Origin: Polynucleobacter sp. HIN7
GTDB lineage: Bacteria > Pseudomonadota > Gammaproteobacteria > Burkholderiales > Burkholderiaceae
Reading direction: 5' to 3'
NCBI RefSeq assembly: GCF_030297595.1
Contig: NZ_AP028138.1
Span: forward strand, 1,240,001 to 1,304,000
Length of the DNA stretch: 64,000 nt
Position numbers and translations under genes: made by a program. The notes below the pieces were generated by a model, which saw only the letters and a list, made by a program, of their open reading frames with translations, was not told where the DNA came from and searched no databases. Below, piece by piece: positions 1 through 9,734 of this stretch; the first letter of the stretch is position 1; each line of letters starts with the position of its first letter.

Positions 1-61
1 ATGGTTCTTGGGCGCAAATTAAGGCGGTCTCGATGACCCGCTTGTAGTGATCGTTATCCAT
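1..61 (-). CDS. scpB: Segregation and condensation protein B, N-terminal fragment (partial)
   Basis: Twenty codons read on the minus strand from an ATG at 61 to the window edge. The fragment ends in ETALICAQEP, which resembles the start of ScpB proteins, the winged-helix partner of the kleisin ScpA in the SMC chromosome-condensation complex. It is cut by the window edge, so neither its length nor its C-terminal domains can be checked. The call rests on this short N-terminal similarity alone. The 199 bases between it and the next gene hold the divergent promoters, but no motif stands out there. Confidence 0.55.
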   Translation of the reverse strand, partial: MDNDHYKRVIETALICAQEP

Positions 62-260
62 ATGTTGTATCAAACAGCTAGGCTGTTTAGAGGCTTATTC
101 ACAATCGTCAAAAAAGGTTGGGGTGTTTATGGACTGCGCCGGCATCACTCACAGCAATTCTTATTATGGGAAAAGGCCAGCCATCCAAGGAGGTCAAGTC
201 GCTTGCGAAGCAATTTACACCCGTCGCTCCATTATAGGGTAGGGTCAATACAATAGCCAA

Positions 261-1145
261 ATGTTCTTATTTTCTCCAAATCGTCGCGTGTTTTTGCAAG
301 GCTTAGGTCTTGCTGGAATAAGCACCCTCCCTGGGTGCAGCATGTTTCGTGACAGCCCCAAAACCCCAGTCATTGCACTGGTTCTTGGCTCTGGTGCTGC
401 CCGGGGTTTTGCACATATTGGAGTAATTAAGGCCCTCGAGGCTCAAGGAATTCGTCCCAATCTCGTGGTAGGTTCAAGCGCAGGAAGCGTGATTGCCGCT
501 CTATATGCCTCTGGTTATAGCGGACTGGAGCTCAATCGGATTGGGCTCAATTTAGATGAGGCAGCCCTTGCAGACTGGGCCTACCCCTTTGCCGGGCGCT
601 TTGGTGGATTAATCAAAGGCGATGCATTGCAAAGCATGGTCAATCGCGAGGTCCAAAATAGAACCATCGAACAAATGACCCTGCCACTCGGAATTGTTGC
701 CACGGAATTACAAACCGGTAAAGGTGTTCTCTTTCGTCGAGGCGATACCGGTCTAGCGGTGCGGGCATCCTGCGCTGTGCCCGGGGTCTTTCAGCCCGCA
801 CTGATTCAAGGACGTGAATATGTCGACGGCGGATTAGTCGCTCCCGTGCCCGTCCGTTATGCGCATGAGATGGGTGCCACTTTTGTGATTGCCGTCAATA
901 TTTCTTCCGATGCGAGCGCATTTAATGCCACGGGCACGCTTGGTTTATTGCAACAGACCATCAGCATCATGCAGCAGAGCATCAATCAATACGAGTTAGC
1001 AAAGGCAGATATTGTGATTACGCCTCAACTTAAGCAGATGGGAAGTGCTGACTTTAGAGCGCGTAACGCCGCTATTCTCGCTGGCGAGCTCGCCGCTCAA
1101 GAAAAAGCGGGTGAGATTAAAGAAAAGCTACGAGGATTGAAATAG
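261..1145 (+). CDS. Patatin-like phospholipase, RssA-type lipoprotein
   Basis: A 294-aa serine hydrolase of the patatin family, predicted to act on lipids in the cell envelope. The N-terminus has an RR pair (residues 8-9), a hydrophobic stretch and a lipobox LPGC with Cys26, so it is probably exported and lipid-anchored. The oxyanion-hole motif GSGAARG lies at 43-49 and the nucleophile elbow GSSAG at 71-75 (Ser73). The catalytic Asp is in the DGG of YVDGGLVAPVPV, about residue 197, so the Ser-Asp dyad is intact. The substrate cannot be read from sequence. It converges with the NlpC/P60 gene two bases downstream. Confidence 0.85.
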   Translation: MFLFSPNRRVFLQGLGLAGISTLPGCSMFRDSPKTPVIALVLGSGAARGFAHIGVIKALEAQGIRPNLVVGSSAGSVIAALYASGYSGLELNRIGLNLDEAALADWAYPFAGRFGGLIKGDALQSMVNREVQNRTIEQMTLPLGIVATELQTGKGVLFRRGDTGLAVRASCAVPGVFQPALIQGREYVDGGLVAPVPVRYAHEMGATFVIAVNISSDASAFNATGTLGLLQQTISIMQQSINQYELAKADIVITPQLKQMGSADFRARNAAILAGELAAQEKAGEIKEKLRGLK

Positions 1146-1147
1146 GA

Positions 1148-1801
1148 TTAAAGCTTACGTGGCTGAGCGCGTAACTTTTTTGCTTCCTGAATGAGGGCAT
1201 TACGCTCAGCATTGCTTAACTCATCAGTTCCATCTAAGCGTCTCGCGCCATCAAAGCGCTTATCCCAATAGGCACTTGCTAAGTCATCAACTCGGACTGC
1301 TGAACCCTTTGATGGGGAGTGAATGAATTTGTTATCGCCCACATAAATACCAACGTGTGAAAAGGTGAGGCGCATCGTATTGAAGAACACCAAATCACCG
1401 GGCTCTAACTCCTCCCGAGAAATGGGTTTACCCACTTTACTCATTTGCGAGGACTTAGGTGGGAGCAAAAAACCCAATTTATCTTTAAACACAAAACGCA
1501 CAAAGCCACTCGCGTCCAAACCGGATTGTGGCAAATCACCATTCCAGCGATATCGCACCCCAATTAATTGCATCGCCTCATTAATCAGGGCTTCGGTTTT
1601 GGTGGATACCGAATCCACCACCTGATGGGTAAAGCGTGCAAAGTAGGAAGAATTGCCCTCAATCCGAACTTCTGGTTTTGGGGCCTCTTTAGCTACTGTA
1701 TCTGTAGCAGTGTTAGCACTGGCAATCGATACCAATCCACCCAAAACCATGGCGGTTAGGAATTGAAAAGGTAAACGGATCATGTGCTTACGAATAGGCA
1801 T
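1148..1801 (-). CDS. NlpC/P60-family cell-wall peptidase homologue lacking the catalytic cysteine
   Basis: A 217-aa protein with an N-terminal signal peptide (probable cleavage near residue 29) and a C-terminal NlpC/P60 domain from about residue 70. The family uses a Cys-His-His triad to cut peptide bonds in peptidoglycan stem peptides. Both histidines are present (His149 in SHVGIYVG and His161 in FIHS), but the usual DCSG motif reads DASG at 96-99, so the nucleophile is Ala97. The codon is clearly GCG in the reverse complement. The fold otherwise looks complete, so this may be a non-catalytic peptidoglycan-binding or regulatory protein. An alternative start is Met7. Confidence 0.82.
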   Translation of the reverse strand: MPIRKHMIRLPFQFLTAMVLGGLVSIASANTATDTVAKEAPKPEVRIEGNSSYFARFTHQVVDSVSTKTEALINEAMQLIGVRYRWNGDLPQSGLDASGFVRFVFKDKLGFLLPPKSSQMSKVGKPISREELEPGDLVFFNTMRLTFSHVGIYVGDNKFIHSPSKGSAVRVDDLASAYWDKRFDGARRLDGTDELSNAERNALIQEAKKLRAQPRKL

Positions 1802-1892
1802 GAATGGATTCTAGCAAAACCGAACTAAAAGGGAAAGCAAGTTCATCCCGAATATTGATTCTTAAGTAATTGTTTTATATCGATTTTTATTT

Positions 1893-3548
1893 CTAGGTCA
1901 GCTCCGCCGCCTTAAATAATGCTTTGGTATAGGGCTCTTTGGGATCACGAACCATCGCCTCAGTCTCGCCATACTCCACCACTTCTCCAGAGCGCAACAC
2001 CATGAGTTCATGTGACATTGCCCGGATCACCGCTAGATCATGACTAATGATGAGATAGGCAAGGTTGTACTTCTTTTGAAGTTCACTAAGCAACTTTAAG
2101 ACCTGTTTTTGGATCGAAACATCCAAGGCCGAAGTGGGTTCGTCGAGTACCAGTATTTGTGGCTTCAGAATCAGCGCGCGCGCAATCGCAATTCGTTGGC
2201 GCTGCCCACCAGAAAACTCATGGGGATAGCGCTGGAGAGCGGAACGATCCAAACCAACTTCACGCAAGATCTCAACCACCCTGGTCTCCCGTTCGCCATA
2301 AGACAAATGCGGTTGATGAACACTCAAACCCTCGGACACAATCTCAAAAATAGTCATGCGTGGTGATAATGAACCAAAGGGGTCCTGAAAAATCACCTGC
2401 AAATGGGCGCGCATTGCACGACGCTCAATTGGAGTTAGCGTTGACCACGATTGATCCAAGACCGAGACATCACCTTCCACCTTGGCCCTTGTCTCTCCAA
2501 GCAATCCCAGAATGGCCATGGCCAAGGTTGTTTTCCCAGAACCAGATTCACCAATCACACCAATCGTTTGCCCTTGCTTGAGTTGCAGACTTAAGGGCTT
2601 GAGGACTTGATGGCGCTTCGCTTTACTAAACCAATCCCGCCAGCGCAAGCCACCATTAGCAAAATTGGATTGCGGGTAAGAGACACTTAATTGATGAGCG
2701 GTTAATAAAACGGGGGCCAATGGCACTACCGGTAGCAGTTCACGCTCAGGTTGACTGTTCACCAATTGCTCCGTGTAAGGATTCGTGGGGTGCGAGAAAA
2801 CCTCATGCGTTGATCCAGCCTCCACCAGACACCCCTGATTTAAGACCCCTACCCGGTTTGCAAAATGCTTCACTAAATTGAGGTCATGCGTGATTAATAG
2901 AATCGCCATGCCACCCCGCTCTTTCGCTTCTTCTTGCAGATCGCACAGTAAATCCAAAATCTGAAGACGCAAACTCACATCCAAAGCAGTGGTTGGCTCA
3001 TCGGCAATCAACAAACGTGGTTTGCATGCCAACGCCATCGCAATCATGGCGCGTTGACGCTGACCACCCGATAACTGATGGGGATAGGCATAAAAACGCT
3101 CTTCTGCTTGCAAAATCCCGGTTTTCTTCAGAAGCGTAATGGCAGTCTGGCGGCATTCCTCCAAAGGCATTAAGGGCTCATGCACCTGAACTGCTTCAAC
3201 AATTTGATTGCCAATGGTAAACAAGGGATTGAGCGCGGTCATTGGCTCCTGAAAGATCATCGCAATCTCCCGCCCCCGAACCTCCCGAATACGCTCAATC
3301 GATAAATCTAATAGATTTTCTTCTGTGCCATCCTCGCGTTGCCAGAGAATCCGGCCCTGCAGACGAGCACCTTCTGGGGTGAGGCGCAGCGGCGCCAGTG
3401 CGGAGAGTGTTTTTCCGGAACCGGATTCACCAACCAAGGCAATGCGCTCACCTGGCGCAATGCTCAGATCGAGTTCACGAACTGCATACTTCTCTCGTCG
3501 CCCAGTACCAAATGAGATTGAGAGTTGCTCATAGCGCAATAAGCTCAT
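1893..3548 (-). CDS. yejF: Peptide ABC transporter, fused double ATPase
   Basis: A 551-aa protein made of two ABC ATPase domains in tandem. Each has a Walker A (GESGSGKT, about residues 37-44 and again about 330) and a signature motif (LSGGQRQR in the first, FSGGQRQR in the second). The fused arrangement is typical of YejF, which powers uptake of oligopeptides and microcin C-like peptides. It is the last gene of a four-gene minus-strand operon in the order receptor, permease, permease, ATPase. Its start overlaps the stop of the upstream permease gene by four bases, which indicates translational coupling. Confidence 0.92.
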   Translation of the reverse strand: MSLLRYEQLSISFGTGRREKYAVRELDLSIAPGERIALVGESGSGKTLSALAPLRLTPEGARLQGRILWQREDGTEENLLDLSIERIREVRGREIAMIFQEPMTALNPLFTIGNQIVEAVQVHEPLMPLEECRQTAITLLKKTGILQAEERFYAYPHQLSGGQRQRAMIAMALACKPRLLIADEPTTALDVSLRLQILDLLCDLQEEAKERGGMAILLITHDLNLVKHFANRVGVLNQGCLVEAGSTHEVFSHPTNPYTEQLVNSQPERELLPVVPLAPVLLTAHQLSVSYPQSNFANGGLRWRDWFSKAKRHQVLKPLSLQLKQGQTIGVIGESGSGKTTLAMAILGLLGETRAKVEGDVSVLDQSWSTLTPIERRAMRAHLQVIFQDPFGSLSPRMTIFEIVSEGLSVHQPHLSYGERETRVVEILREVGLDRSALQRYPHEFSGGQRQRIAIARALILKPQILVLDEPTSALDVSIQKQVLKLLSELQKKYNLAYLIISHDLAVIRAMSHELMVLRSGEVVEYGETEAMVRDPKEPYTKALFKAAELT

Positions 3549-4570
3549 GCGCGCGCCCCTGTTAACGGGTTGCTCTTGCGAGAATCAAAGGCATCTCGCA
3601 ATGCCTCGCCCATAAATGTTAATAAGAGCAAGGTGCCCCCGAGCACTACGAAGGTCGACACCGAAATCCACCAGGCATCAAGGTTTGCCTTACCCTGCGA
3701 TAGCAACTCCCCCAAGCTAGGAGTTCCAGGAGGCACTCCCAATCCCAAGAAATCCAAACTCGTGAGTGACAGAATCGCCGCACTCATCCGAAACGGTAAA
3801 AAAGTAATGACAGGGGTTAAGCTATTTGGCAAGATATGCCGCCGCATAATCTGGGCATTTGTCAGTCCCAAGGCTTTGGCCGCACGCACATACTCAAGAG
3901 CGCGATTACGAAAGAACTCGGCACGCACGTAGTCGGATAAACCCATCCATCCAAATGCCGCTAACAAAATAATCAGTAAGAGCACGCTAGGGTTAAAGAT
4001 CGAAGCAAAAATAATCAGCAGATATAACTCGGGCATCGCTGACCAAATCTCAATGATGCGTTGGGTAATGAGATCAAAGCGTCCGCCAAAAAATCCCATC
4101 AGCGCACCAGTAATCACTCCAACCACCACACCCACTGCGGTCAACGCGATGCCAAACAGAATGGATAAACGAAATCCATAGATGAGGCGTGCCAATACAT
4201 CGCGCCCCCGATCATCGGTACCTAACCAGTTCTCCGCCGAGGGTGCTGCTGGATTAGGCTCTTTGGCAAAGTAATTGAGGGTCTCAAAACTATAGGGAAT
4301 GAGGGGGTAAATGGCCCAGTTCGATCCATCGGTAATATTCTTTTTAATATCCGGATCGAGATAATCGGTGCGCGTAGCAAAGTCGCCCCCAAAGACGGTC
4401 TCTGGATAATTTTTGACTAAGGGGAAATAGAACTTACCCTCGTAGCGCACCACTAAAGGTTTGTCATTCGCGATCAACTCTGCGCATAAACTCAAACCAA
4501 ACAGGATCGAGAATATCCATAAGCTGACATAGCCCAAGCGATTCGCTTTAAAGCGCAGCCATTTGCTCAC
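3545..4570 (-). CDS. yejE: Peptide ABC transporter permease
   Basis: An inner-membrane permease of about 341 aa in the binding-protein-dependent transport family. A hydrophobic N-terminal helix is followed by a periplasmic segment and a five-helix permease domain. The EAA-type cytoplasmic loop (YVRAAKALGLTNAQIMRRHI) contacts the ATPase. The GTG at 4570 is chosen as the start, because its GTGA overlaps the TGA stop of the upstream permease. An ATG at 4621 in the same frame would overlap that gene by more than 50 bases. It is the second permease of the yejABEF-type operon. Confidence 0.9.
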   Translation of the reverse strand: MSKWLRFKANRLGYVSLWIFSILFGLSLCAELIANDKPLVVRYEGKFYFPLVKNYPETVFGGDFATRTDYLDPDIKKNITDGSNWAIYPLIPYSFETLNYFAKEPNPAAPSAENWLGTDDRGRDVLARLIYGFRLSILFGIALTAVGVVVGVITGALMGFFGGRFDLITQRIIEIWSAMPELYLLIIFASIFNPSVLLLIILLAAFGWMGLSDYVRAEFFRNRALEYVRAAKALGLTNAQIMRRHILPNSLTPVITFLPFRMSAAILSLTSLDFLGLGVPPGTPSLGELLSQGKANLDAWWISVSTFVVLGGTLLLLTFMGEALRDAFDSRKSNPLTGARA

Positions 4571-5640
4571 GATCCACCCCCAGAGCCAAATTGGATACGG
4601 GGATCTACCAGCACATAGCAAAGATCAGAAATTAACTTTGTAATTAGGCCTATTAAGGTAAACAGATAGAGCGTGCCAAACACTACAGGGTAGTCTCTGC
4701 GCATCACTGCTTCATAGGAAAGTAAACCTAAGCCATCAAGAGAGAACAGGGTTTCAATTAAGAGTGAGCCAGCAAAGAAGGCGCCAATAAATGCGGCAGG
4801 AAATCCAGTGATCAGCGGAATTAAGGCATTCCGAAAGACATGCTTCCACAGTACCTTGTTCTCACTCACCCCTTTTGCTCGGGCGGTTAAGACATACTGC
4901 TTACGAATCTCTTCTAAAAAAGAATTTTTCGTAAGCATCGTAATCACTGCAAAGCTACCTAGCACAGACGCGGTGATGGGCAAGACCAAATGCCACAGAT
5001 AATCCAACACTTTGCCAATCAAACTCAGCTCACTCCAGTTATCGGAGGTCAGGCCGCGCAGAGGAAAGATTTGCAGAAAACTTCCTCCGCCAAAGAGTAC
5101 CAATAGCAATACCCCCAGGACAAATCCCGGGATCGCATAGCCCACCAAAATCATCGTGCTGGTGACGCGATCAAAACGCGTGCCATCGCGGACCGCTTTA
5201 GCAATTCCCAAGGGAATCGACACTAAATAACTGATAAAGAAGGTCCAAAGGCCGATGCTGATCGAGACAGGTAACTTTGAGATCACCAAATCCCAAACGC
5301 TTTTGTGTTGGTAGTAGCTTTGTCCCAAATCAAATTGCGCAAAGCGTTTGAGCATCATGAAGTAGCGCTCAAGCGGAGGTTTATCAAACCCATATAAGGC
5401 TTTGACTTGCTCAAGCCGTTCGGCATCCACCCCTTGACGTCCACGATAGGTCACGCCACCTCCCGAGGACTCACCACCGACCGCTGCATCGCCCTTACCC
5501 TTAAGTTCGAGCATCAGCTGCTCGACAGGCCCACCAGGAACAAATTGCACCACTGCAAAAGTCAGAGTTAAAACCCCAAGCAAGGTGGGGATCATGAGCA
5601 AAACCCGCTTAATGATGTAGATCAGAATCTCGGAGCTCAT
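4567..5640 (-). CDS. yejB: Peptide ABC transporter permease
   Basis: A permease of about 357 aa that pairs with YejE to form the transmembrane channel for peptide uptake. It begins with a hydrophobic helix (IIKRVLLMIPTLLGVLTLTF), typical of DppB/YejB permeases, and has a Gly-rich loop near residue 60. The EAA loop reads YVLTARAKGVSENKVLWKHV. The ATG at 5640 is preferred because its ATGA overlaps the stop of the receptor gene. An in-frame ATG upstream at 5679 lies inside that gene. Confidence 0.9.
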   Translation of the reverse strand: MSSEILIYIIKRVLLMIPTLLGVLTLTFAVVQFVPGGPVEQLMLELKGKGDAAVGGESSGGGVTYRGRQGVDAERLEQVKALYGFDKPPLERYFMMLKRFAQFDLGQSYYQHKSVWDLVISKLPVSISIGLWTFFISYLVSIPLGIAKAVRDGTRFDRVTSTMILVGYAIPGFVLGVLLLVLFGGGSFLQIFPLRGLTSDNWSELSLIGKVLDYLWHLVLPITASVLGSFAVITMLTKNSFLEEIRKQYVLTARAKGVSENKVLWKHVFRNALIPLITGFPAAFIGAFFAGSLLIETLFSLDGLGLLSYEAVMRRDYPVVFGTLYLFTLIGLITKLISDLCYVLVDPRIQFGSGGGS

Positions 5641-7526
5641 TTGCGCGCCTCCTGTAACCACCAGGTTGACAAAATCCATGATTCGGCTGAGTAATACAAG
5701 GGCGGATTGGGGTAGCCCATTTCTTTACGGTATGCAATGCGATGGGTTGGGCTGTACCAATGCGGCACTACATAGTAGCTATTCCACAGCACACGATCGA
5801 GCGAACGGGTTGCAGCTTGCAACTGCTCTCTCGTTTCAGCCCGCACAATCGCATCAATCAATGCATCCACGACCGGTGATTGCACGCCAATGACATTATC
5901 AGAACCTCTCTCCTTGGCTGCTGCACTTCCATAACGATCGTAGAGCTCGTTCCCTGGGCTTTGAGTGTCGGGAAAGCGAATGGTGGTCATATCAAAATCA
6001 TAGTCATCCATGCGTTTTTGATGAAGTGCAAAGTCGCTAGTGCGAATATCTACCTTAATCCCTAACTTCTCCAGATTACGTACATAGGCGGTCAGAATCC
6101 GCAAAAAGAATGGGCCATCTTCGACGATTTCAAATCGGAATACCTCCCCTTTTGCGTTACGAAGTGCGCCATCGCGATAGGTCCACCCAGCTTCTGCCAA
6201 TAGCTCTTTCGCCTTGCGAAGATTGCTACGCAAACTACTGGGCGGTGTGGTACTCGGTGCTGGCGGCATTGCCCCAAACACCGCCTCGGGTACAAATTGA
6301 GGGTACTTCGCCTGTAAGGGTTTTAGGAGTTTGAGTTCAGCGGCGGTGGGCACGGTCTCACCCTGGTAGTTAGCACTCAAATCACTGTTCTGAAAATAAC
6401 TTTCAATCCGACTGTATTGATCGTAGAAGAGTTGGCGATTGAGCCATTCGAAATCCAATGCATATCCAAGAGCTTTGCGAACTCGTACATCCTGAAAAAT
6501 AGGACGACGCAAGTTCATCGCAAAACCCTGCATTCCAGCACCGTTGTGATTGGGAAACGCTTTTTTAATCAGAGTGCCATTATTAAATTTGGGCCCCACA
6601 TAACTCTTCGCCCAATTTTTTGCGCGGTACTCGACGAGCGCATCAAACTCACCCGCCTTAAATGCCTCTAAGCGCACTGCATCATCGCTATAGAGTTTGT
6701 AGACAATCCGATCAAAGTTAAAGAATCCCACCCGCACATTCACCTTATTGCCCCAGTAGTTCGGGTTACGCTTGTAGATCATCGACTTACCTGCGCGATA
6801 GGACTCAATTAAGTAAGGGCCGCTACCAATTGGATGTTCAAAGGTGATCTTGTCAAAGGGAGTATGACTGCCGTCGGCTTTCTTGCCCCAGTTCTTAGAA
6901 AAAACAGGTATACCGCCGACCATCAAAGGTAACTCGCTATTGCGGGTCTTAAAGTCAAACCGAATCACGCGCTCCGATACCACCACCGCCTGTTTGACAT
7001 CGGCGTAAATTGTGCGGTATTGCGGATTGGCAAGTTTACTCATGAGCGTATCAAAACTGTGTTTGACATCGTCAGCCAAAATCGGACTGCCATCGGAGAA
7101 CTGCGCCTCAGGTCTTAAACGAAAGGTCACCGACATCTGATCTGGCGCTACTTTTATATCTTCGGCGATTAAGCCGTAGACACTCGAGACCTCATCTGCA
7201 CTGCTCACCGCCAATGACTCAAACATCAAAGCACCGATACCAGGGGCAGTCACACCCCGCAAGGTGAACGGGTTGAACTTATCAAAACTGGTGCGGCGGT
7301 CTGGATTGGGTAGCGTGAGTGTTCCACCGCGTGGCGCATTCGGATTGACATAGTCAAAATGGGCAAAACCATCGGCATATTTGGGTTTGCCATATTGCGC
7401 GATGCCCTGAGCGGCCTCGACTCCCAGAGGGAAAATGAGCATTGAGCACAGTAGCGTGATCAAAAGAGACCGCCAATACGCCCCAAACTGGCTTGGCAAT
7501 GATCGCAGGGGTAATTGGCTTAGCAT
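5637..7526 (-). CDS. yejA: Extracellular peptide-binding protein of the YejA/family 5 type
   Basis: A periplasmic solute receptor of about 629 aa that delivers peptides to the YejBEF transporter. It has a long signal sequence with probable cleavage after GVEA, followed by the family-5 solute-binding fold. Recognisable stretches are FNPFTLRG, the lobe-I segment FRLRPEAQFSDG and GSGPYLIESY. The ATG at 7526 is preferred over a TTG at 7553. It is the first gene of the operon and is divergent from fabI, so promoters for both lie in the roughly 50 bases between them. Confidence 0.88.
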   Translation of the reverse strand: MLSQLPLRSLPSQFGAYWRSLLITLLCSMLIFPLGVEAAQGIAQYGKPKYADGFAHFDYVNPNAPRGGTLTLPNPDRRTSFDKFNPFTLRGVTAPGIGALMFESLAVSSADEVSSVYGLIAEDIKVAPDQMSVTFRLRPEAQFSDGSPILADDVKHSFDTLMSKLANPQYRTIYADVKQAVVVSERVIRFDFKTRNSELPLMVGGIPVFSKNWGKKADGSHTPFDKITFEHPIGSGPYLIESYRAGKSMIYKRNPNYWGNKVNVRVGFFNFDRIVYKLYSDDAVRLEAFKAGEFDALVEYRAKNWAKSYVGPKFNNGTLIKKAFPNHNGAGMQGFAMNLRRPIFQDVRVRKALGYALDFEWLNRQLFYDQYSRIESYFQNSDLSANYQGETVPTAAELKLLKPLQAKYPQFVPEAVFGAMPPAPSTTPPSSLRSNLRKAKELLAEAGWTYRDGALRNAKGEVFRFEIVEDGPFFLRILTAYVRNLEKLGIKVDIRTSDFALHQKRMDDYDFDMTTIRFPDTQSPGNELYDRYGSAAAKERGSDNVIGVQSPVVDALIDAIVRAETREQLQAATRSLDRVLWNSYYVVPHWYSPTHRIAYRKEMGYPNPPLYYSAESWILSTWWLQEARK

Positions 7527-7574
7527 ATGCAACAATTGTAGATAGCAAATCAATTTTGAAGTAAAGGACTCATC

Positions 7575-8360
7575 ATGGCTTATTTAAGCGGTAAACGCAT
7601 CCTCATTACCGGACTCCTCTCCAACCGCTCAATCGCCTATGGCATTGCTAAGGCCTGCCACCGCGAGGGTGCAGAACTGGCATTTACTTATGTGGGTGAG
7701 CGCTTTAAAGACCGCATTACGGAATTTGCTAAAGAATTCAATAGCTCACTCATTTTTGATTGCGATGTCGGTAGCGACGAACAGATCCATGCTCTGTTTG
7801 AAGATCTTGGAAAATCCTGGCCCCAATTTGACGGGTTTGTCCATTCAATTGGATTTGCCCCCCGCGAGGCAATTGCTGGCGATTTTCTGGAGGGTTTGAG
7901 TCGGGAAGCATTCAAGATTGCTCACGATATCTCAGCGTATAGCTTTCCAGCAATGGCAAAAGAAGCACTGCCCATGTTAAGCCCGAATGCCGCCCTTCTT
8001 ACCCTAACTTATTTAGGTTCAATGCGTAACGTTCCCAACTACAACACCATGGGGCTAGCCAAAGCATCCCTCGAGGCATCGGTTCGATATTTAGCAGGCT
8101 CACTGGGACCCAAAGGCATTCGGGTCAATGGTATTTCAGCTGGTCCGATTAAAACTCTGGCCGCCTCGGGCATTAAAGGGTTTGGAAAAATTCTAGATGC
8201 GGTTGAAAAAACGGCTCCTCTGCGACGCAATGTGACAGTGGATGATGTTGGTAATGCTGCCTCATTCTTGCTATCCGACTTAGCTAGCGGTATTACCGCT
8301 GAGATTATTTATGTCGACAACGGCTTTAGCCAAGTGGTTGGTGGCATGGATGAGGTTTAG
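7575..8360 (+). CDS. fabI: Enoyl-[acyl-carrier-protein] reductase (NADH)
   Basis: A 261-aa short-chain dehydrogenase-type enzyme that reduces trans-2-enoyl-ACP in the last step of each fatty-acid elongation cycle. The modified FabI nucleotide-binding motif [13 protein letters not shown] lies at 13-25. The catalytic residues fall at the same numbers as in the E. coli enzyme: Tyr146, Tyr156 and Lys163. Its length is normal. The nearest downstream gene (chrA-like) starts almost directly after the stop codon. Confidence 0.96.
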   Translation: MAYLSGKRILITGLLSNRSIAYGIAKACHREGAELAFTYVGERFKDRITEFAKEFNSSLIFDCDVGSDEQIHALFEDLGKSWPQFDGFVHSIGFAPREAIAGDFLEGLSREAFKIAHDISAYSFPAMAKEALPMLSPNAALLTLTYLGSMRNVPNYNTMGLAKASLEASVRYLAGSLGPKGIRVNGISAGPIKTLAASGIKGFGKILDAVEKTAPLRRNVTVDDVGNAASFLLSDLASGITAEIIYVDNGFSQVVGGMDEV

Positions 8361-8362
8361 AA

Positions 8363-9715
8363 ATCACTTCCTCAGATCAATCTCAGCCACAAATACCGCT
8401 ACGAGAGGCATTAGCGTACTGGCTCAAGCTCGGGTTTATTAGTTTTGGCGGGCCGACCGCTCAGATTGCCATGATGCATGATGAACTGGTCGAGAAAAAA
8501 CGTTGGATCTCCGAGCGTCGTTTTTTGCATGCCCTTAATTACTGCATGCTGCTACCTGGCCCAGAGGCTCAGCAATTAGCTACTTATTTAGGTTGGCTGA
8601 TGCATCGAACCTGGGGTGGCATTCTGGCGGGCACCTTATTTATTCTGCCCTCGCTCTTGATTCTGATTGCGCTCTCATGGATTTATCTGGGGTTTGGTCA
8701 AACCCCTTTGATTGCTGCACTGTTTGAGGGAATCAAACCGGCAGTGACCGCGATTGTGATCGTGGCGGTCATCCGCATTGCAAAACGCAGTATTCGTCAC
8801 GCCATACTGGCCTGGCTTGCCTTCCTATCCTTTATCGCCATCTTTGTTTTTAATGTTCCATTCCCACTCATTATTGTGAGCGCAGGACTCTTTGGATTTT
8901 GGTTAGGTCAACGCCACCCATCTCTTTTCGCGCATCAGGCCCACACACCATCTCATCGTAGTAACTCTGGTATTCAAGCTCTCATTGATGATCACACCCC
9001 AACGCCAGAGCATGCTCGCCATAATGCAAGTCGTCTTTATCGACATTTAAGCATTGGGGTTTTGTTGTGGCTCATCCCACTAGTCGTTTTGATTCTGATT
9101 GAGGGTTGGAAATCGCTCTATCCACAATTGGCTTGGTTTTTTACCAAAGCAGCATTCCTAACCTTTGGGGGCGCGTATGCAGTCCTGCCTTACGTCTTTC
9201 AAGGTGCTGTCGAACATTACCAATGGTTAACAGCCCCACAAATGATGGATGGCTTGGCCTTGGGCGAGACCAAACCAGGGCCGCTCATCATGGTGGTTGC
9301 TTTTGTGGGCTTCCTGGCAGGGTTTGCTAATGACACGGTCTTGGGTGGCCTCGGTTTTTGGGGAGGAGTACTGGGGGCTTGCGTGGCGACCTGGTTTACC
9401 TTCCTACCGTCTTTCTTATTTATTTTTCTAGGCGCCCCTTTGATTGAATCAACCCACGGTAATTTACGCTTTACTGCACCACTCACCGCGATCAGCGCAG
9501 CAGTGGTTGGTGTGATTGCCAACCTTGGGGTGTTCTTTGCCTATCAGGTATTTTTTCCGAAGGGCTTCTCGGGTGGCTTATCGATATTTGCACTTCTCAT
9601 TTGTTTGGCGTCTTTAGTTCTGATGCTACGACTCCAATGGGGTGTCATTCGTACCTTAGGTCTAGCGGGACTTTTGGGTATTCTGTTTGCTGCCAATGGT
9701 GGGCTGTTTTCCTAG
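8363..9715 (+). CDS. chrA: Chromate transporter family protein (ChrA-like), probable non-ATG start
   Basis: A membrane protein of about 450 aa in the CHR family, with two homologous halves and roughly ten to twelve helices. The family signature FGGP occurs in each half as SFGGPTAQIAMMHDE and, degenerate, as TFGGAYAVLPYVF; PGP motifs follow as LLPGPEAQQLA and ETKPGPLIM. The first in-frame ATG (8471) lies after the first FGGP motif and would remove the first helix. The open frame runs upstream to 8354 with no ATG, GTG or TTG. An ATC at 8363 sits 7 bases after a GAGG ribosome-binding motif inside the end of fabI and would give an N-terminus that fits the family. Substrate specificity for chromate is family inference only. 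Confidence 0.78.
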   Translation: MTSSDQSQPQIPLREALAYWLKLGFISFGGPTAQIAMMHDELVEKKRWISERRFLHALNYCMLLPGPEAQQLATYLGWLMHRTWGGILAGTLFILPSLLILIALSWIYLGFGQTPLIAALFEGIKPAVTAIVIVAVIRIAKRSIRHAILAWLAFLSFIAIFVFNVPFPLIIVSAGLFGFWLGQRHPSLFAHQAHTPSHRSNSGIQALIDDHTPTPEHARHNASRLYRHLSIGVLLWLIPLVVLILIEGWKSLYPQLAWFFTKAAFLTFGGAYAVLPYVFQGAVEHYQWLTAPQMMDGLALGETKPGPLIMVVAFVGFLAGFANDTVLGGLGFWGGVLGACVATWFTFLPSFLFIFLGAPLIESTHGNLRFTAPLTAISAAVVGVIANLGVFFAYQVFFPKGFSGGLSIFALLICLASLVLMLRLQWGVIRTLGLAGLLGILFAANGGLFS

Positions 9716-9734
9716 ATATTGATCGATAAGCCTG

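Noticed and set aside
47..256. 69-aa ORF before the patatin-like gene
   Set aside because: No family resemblance, no ribosome-binding site, and unusual composition; this is the intergenic region between scpB and the lipoprotein gene.
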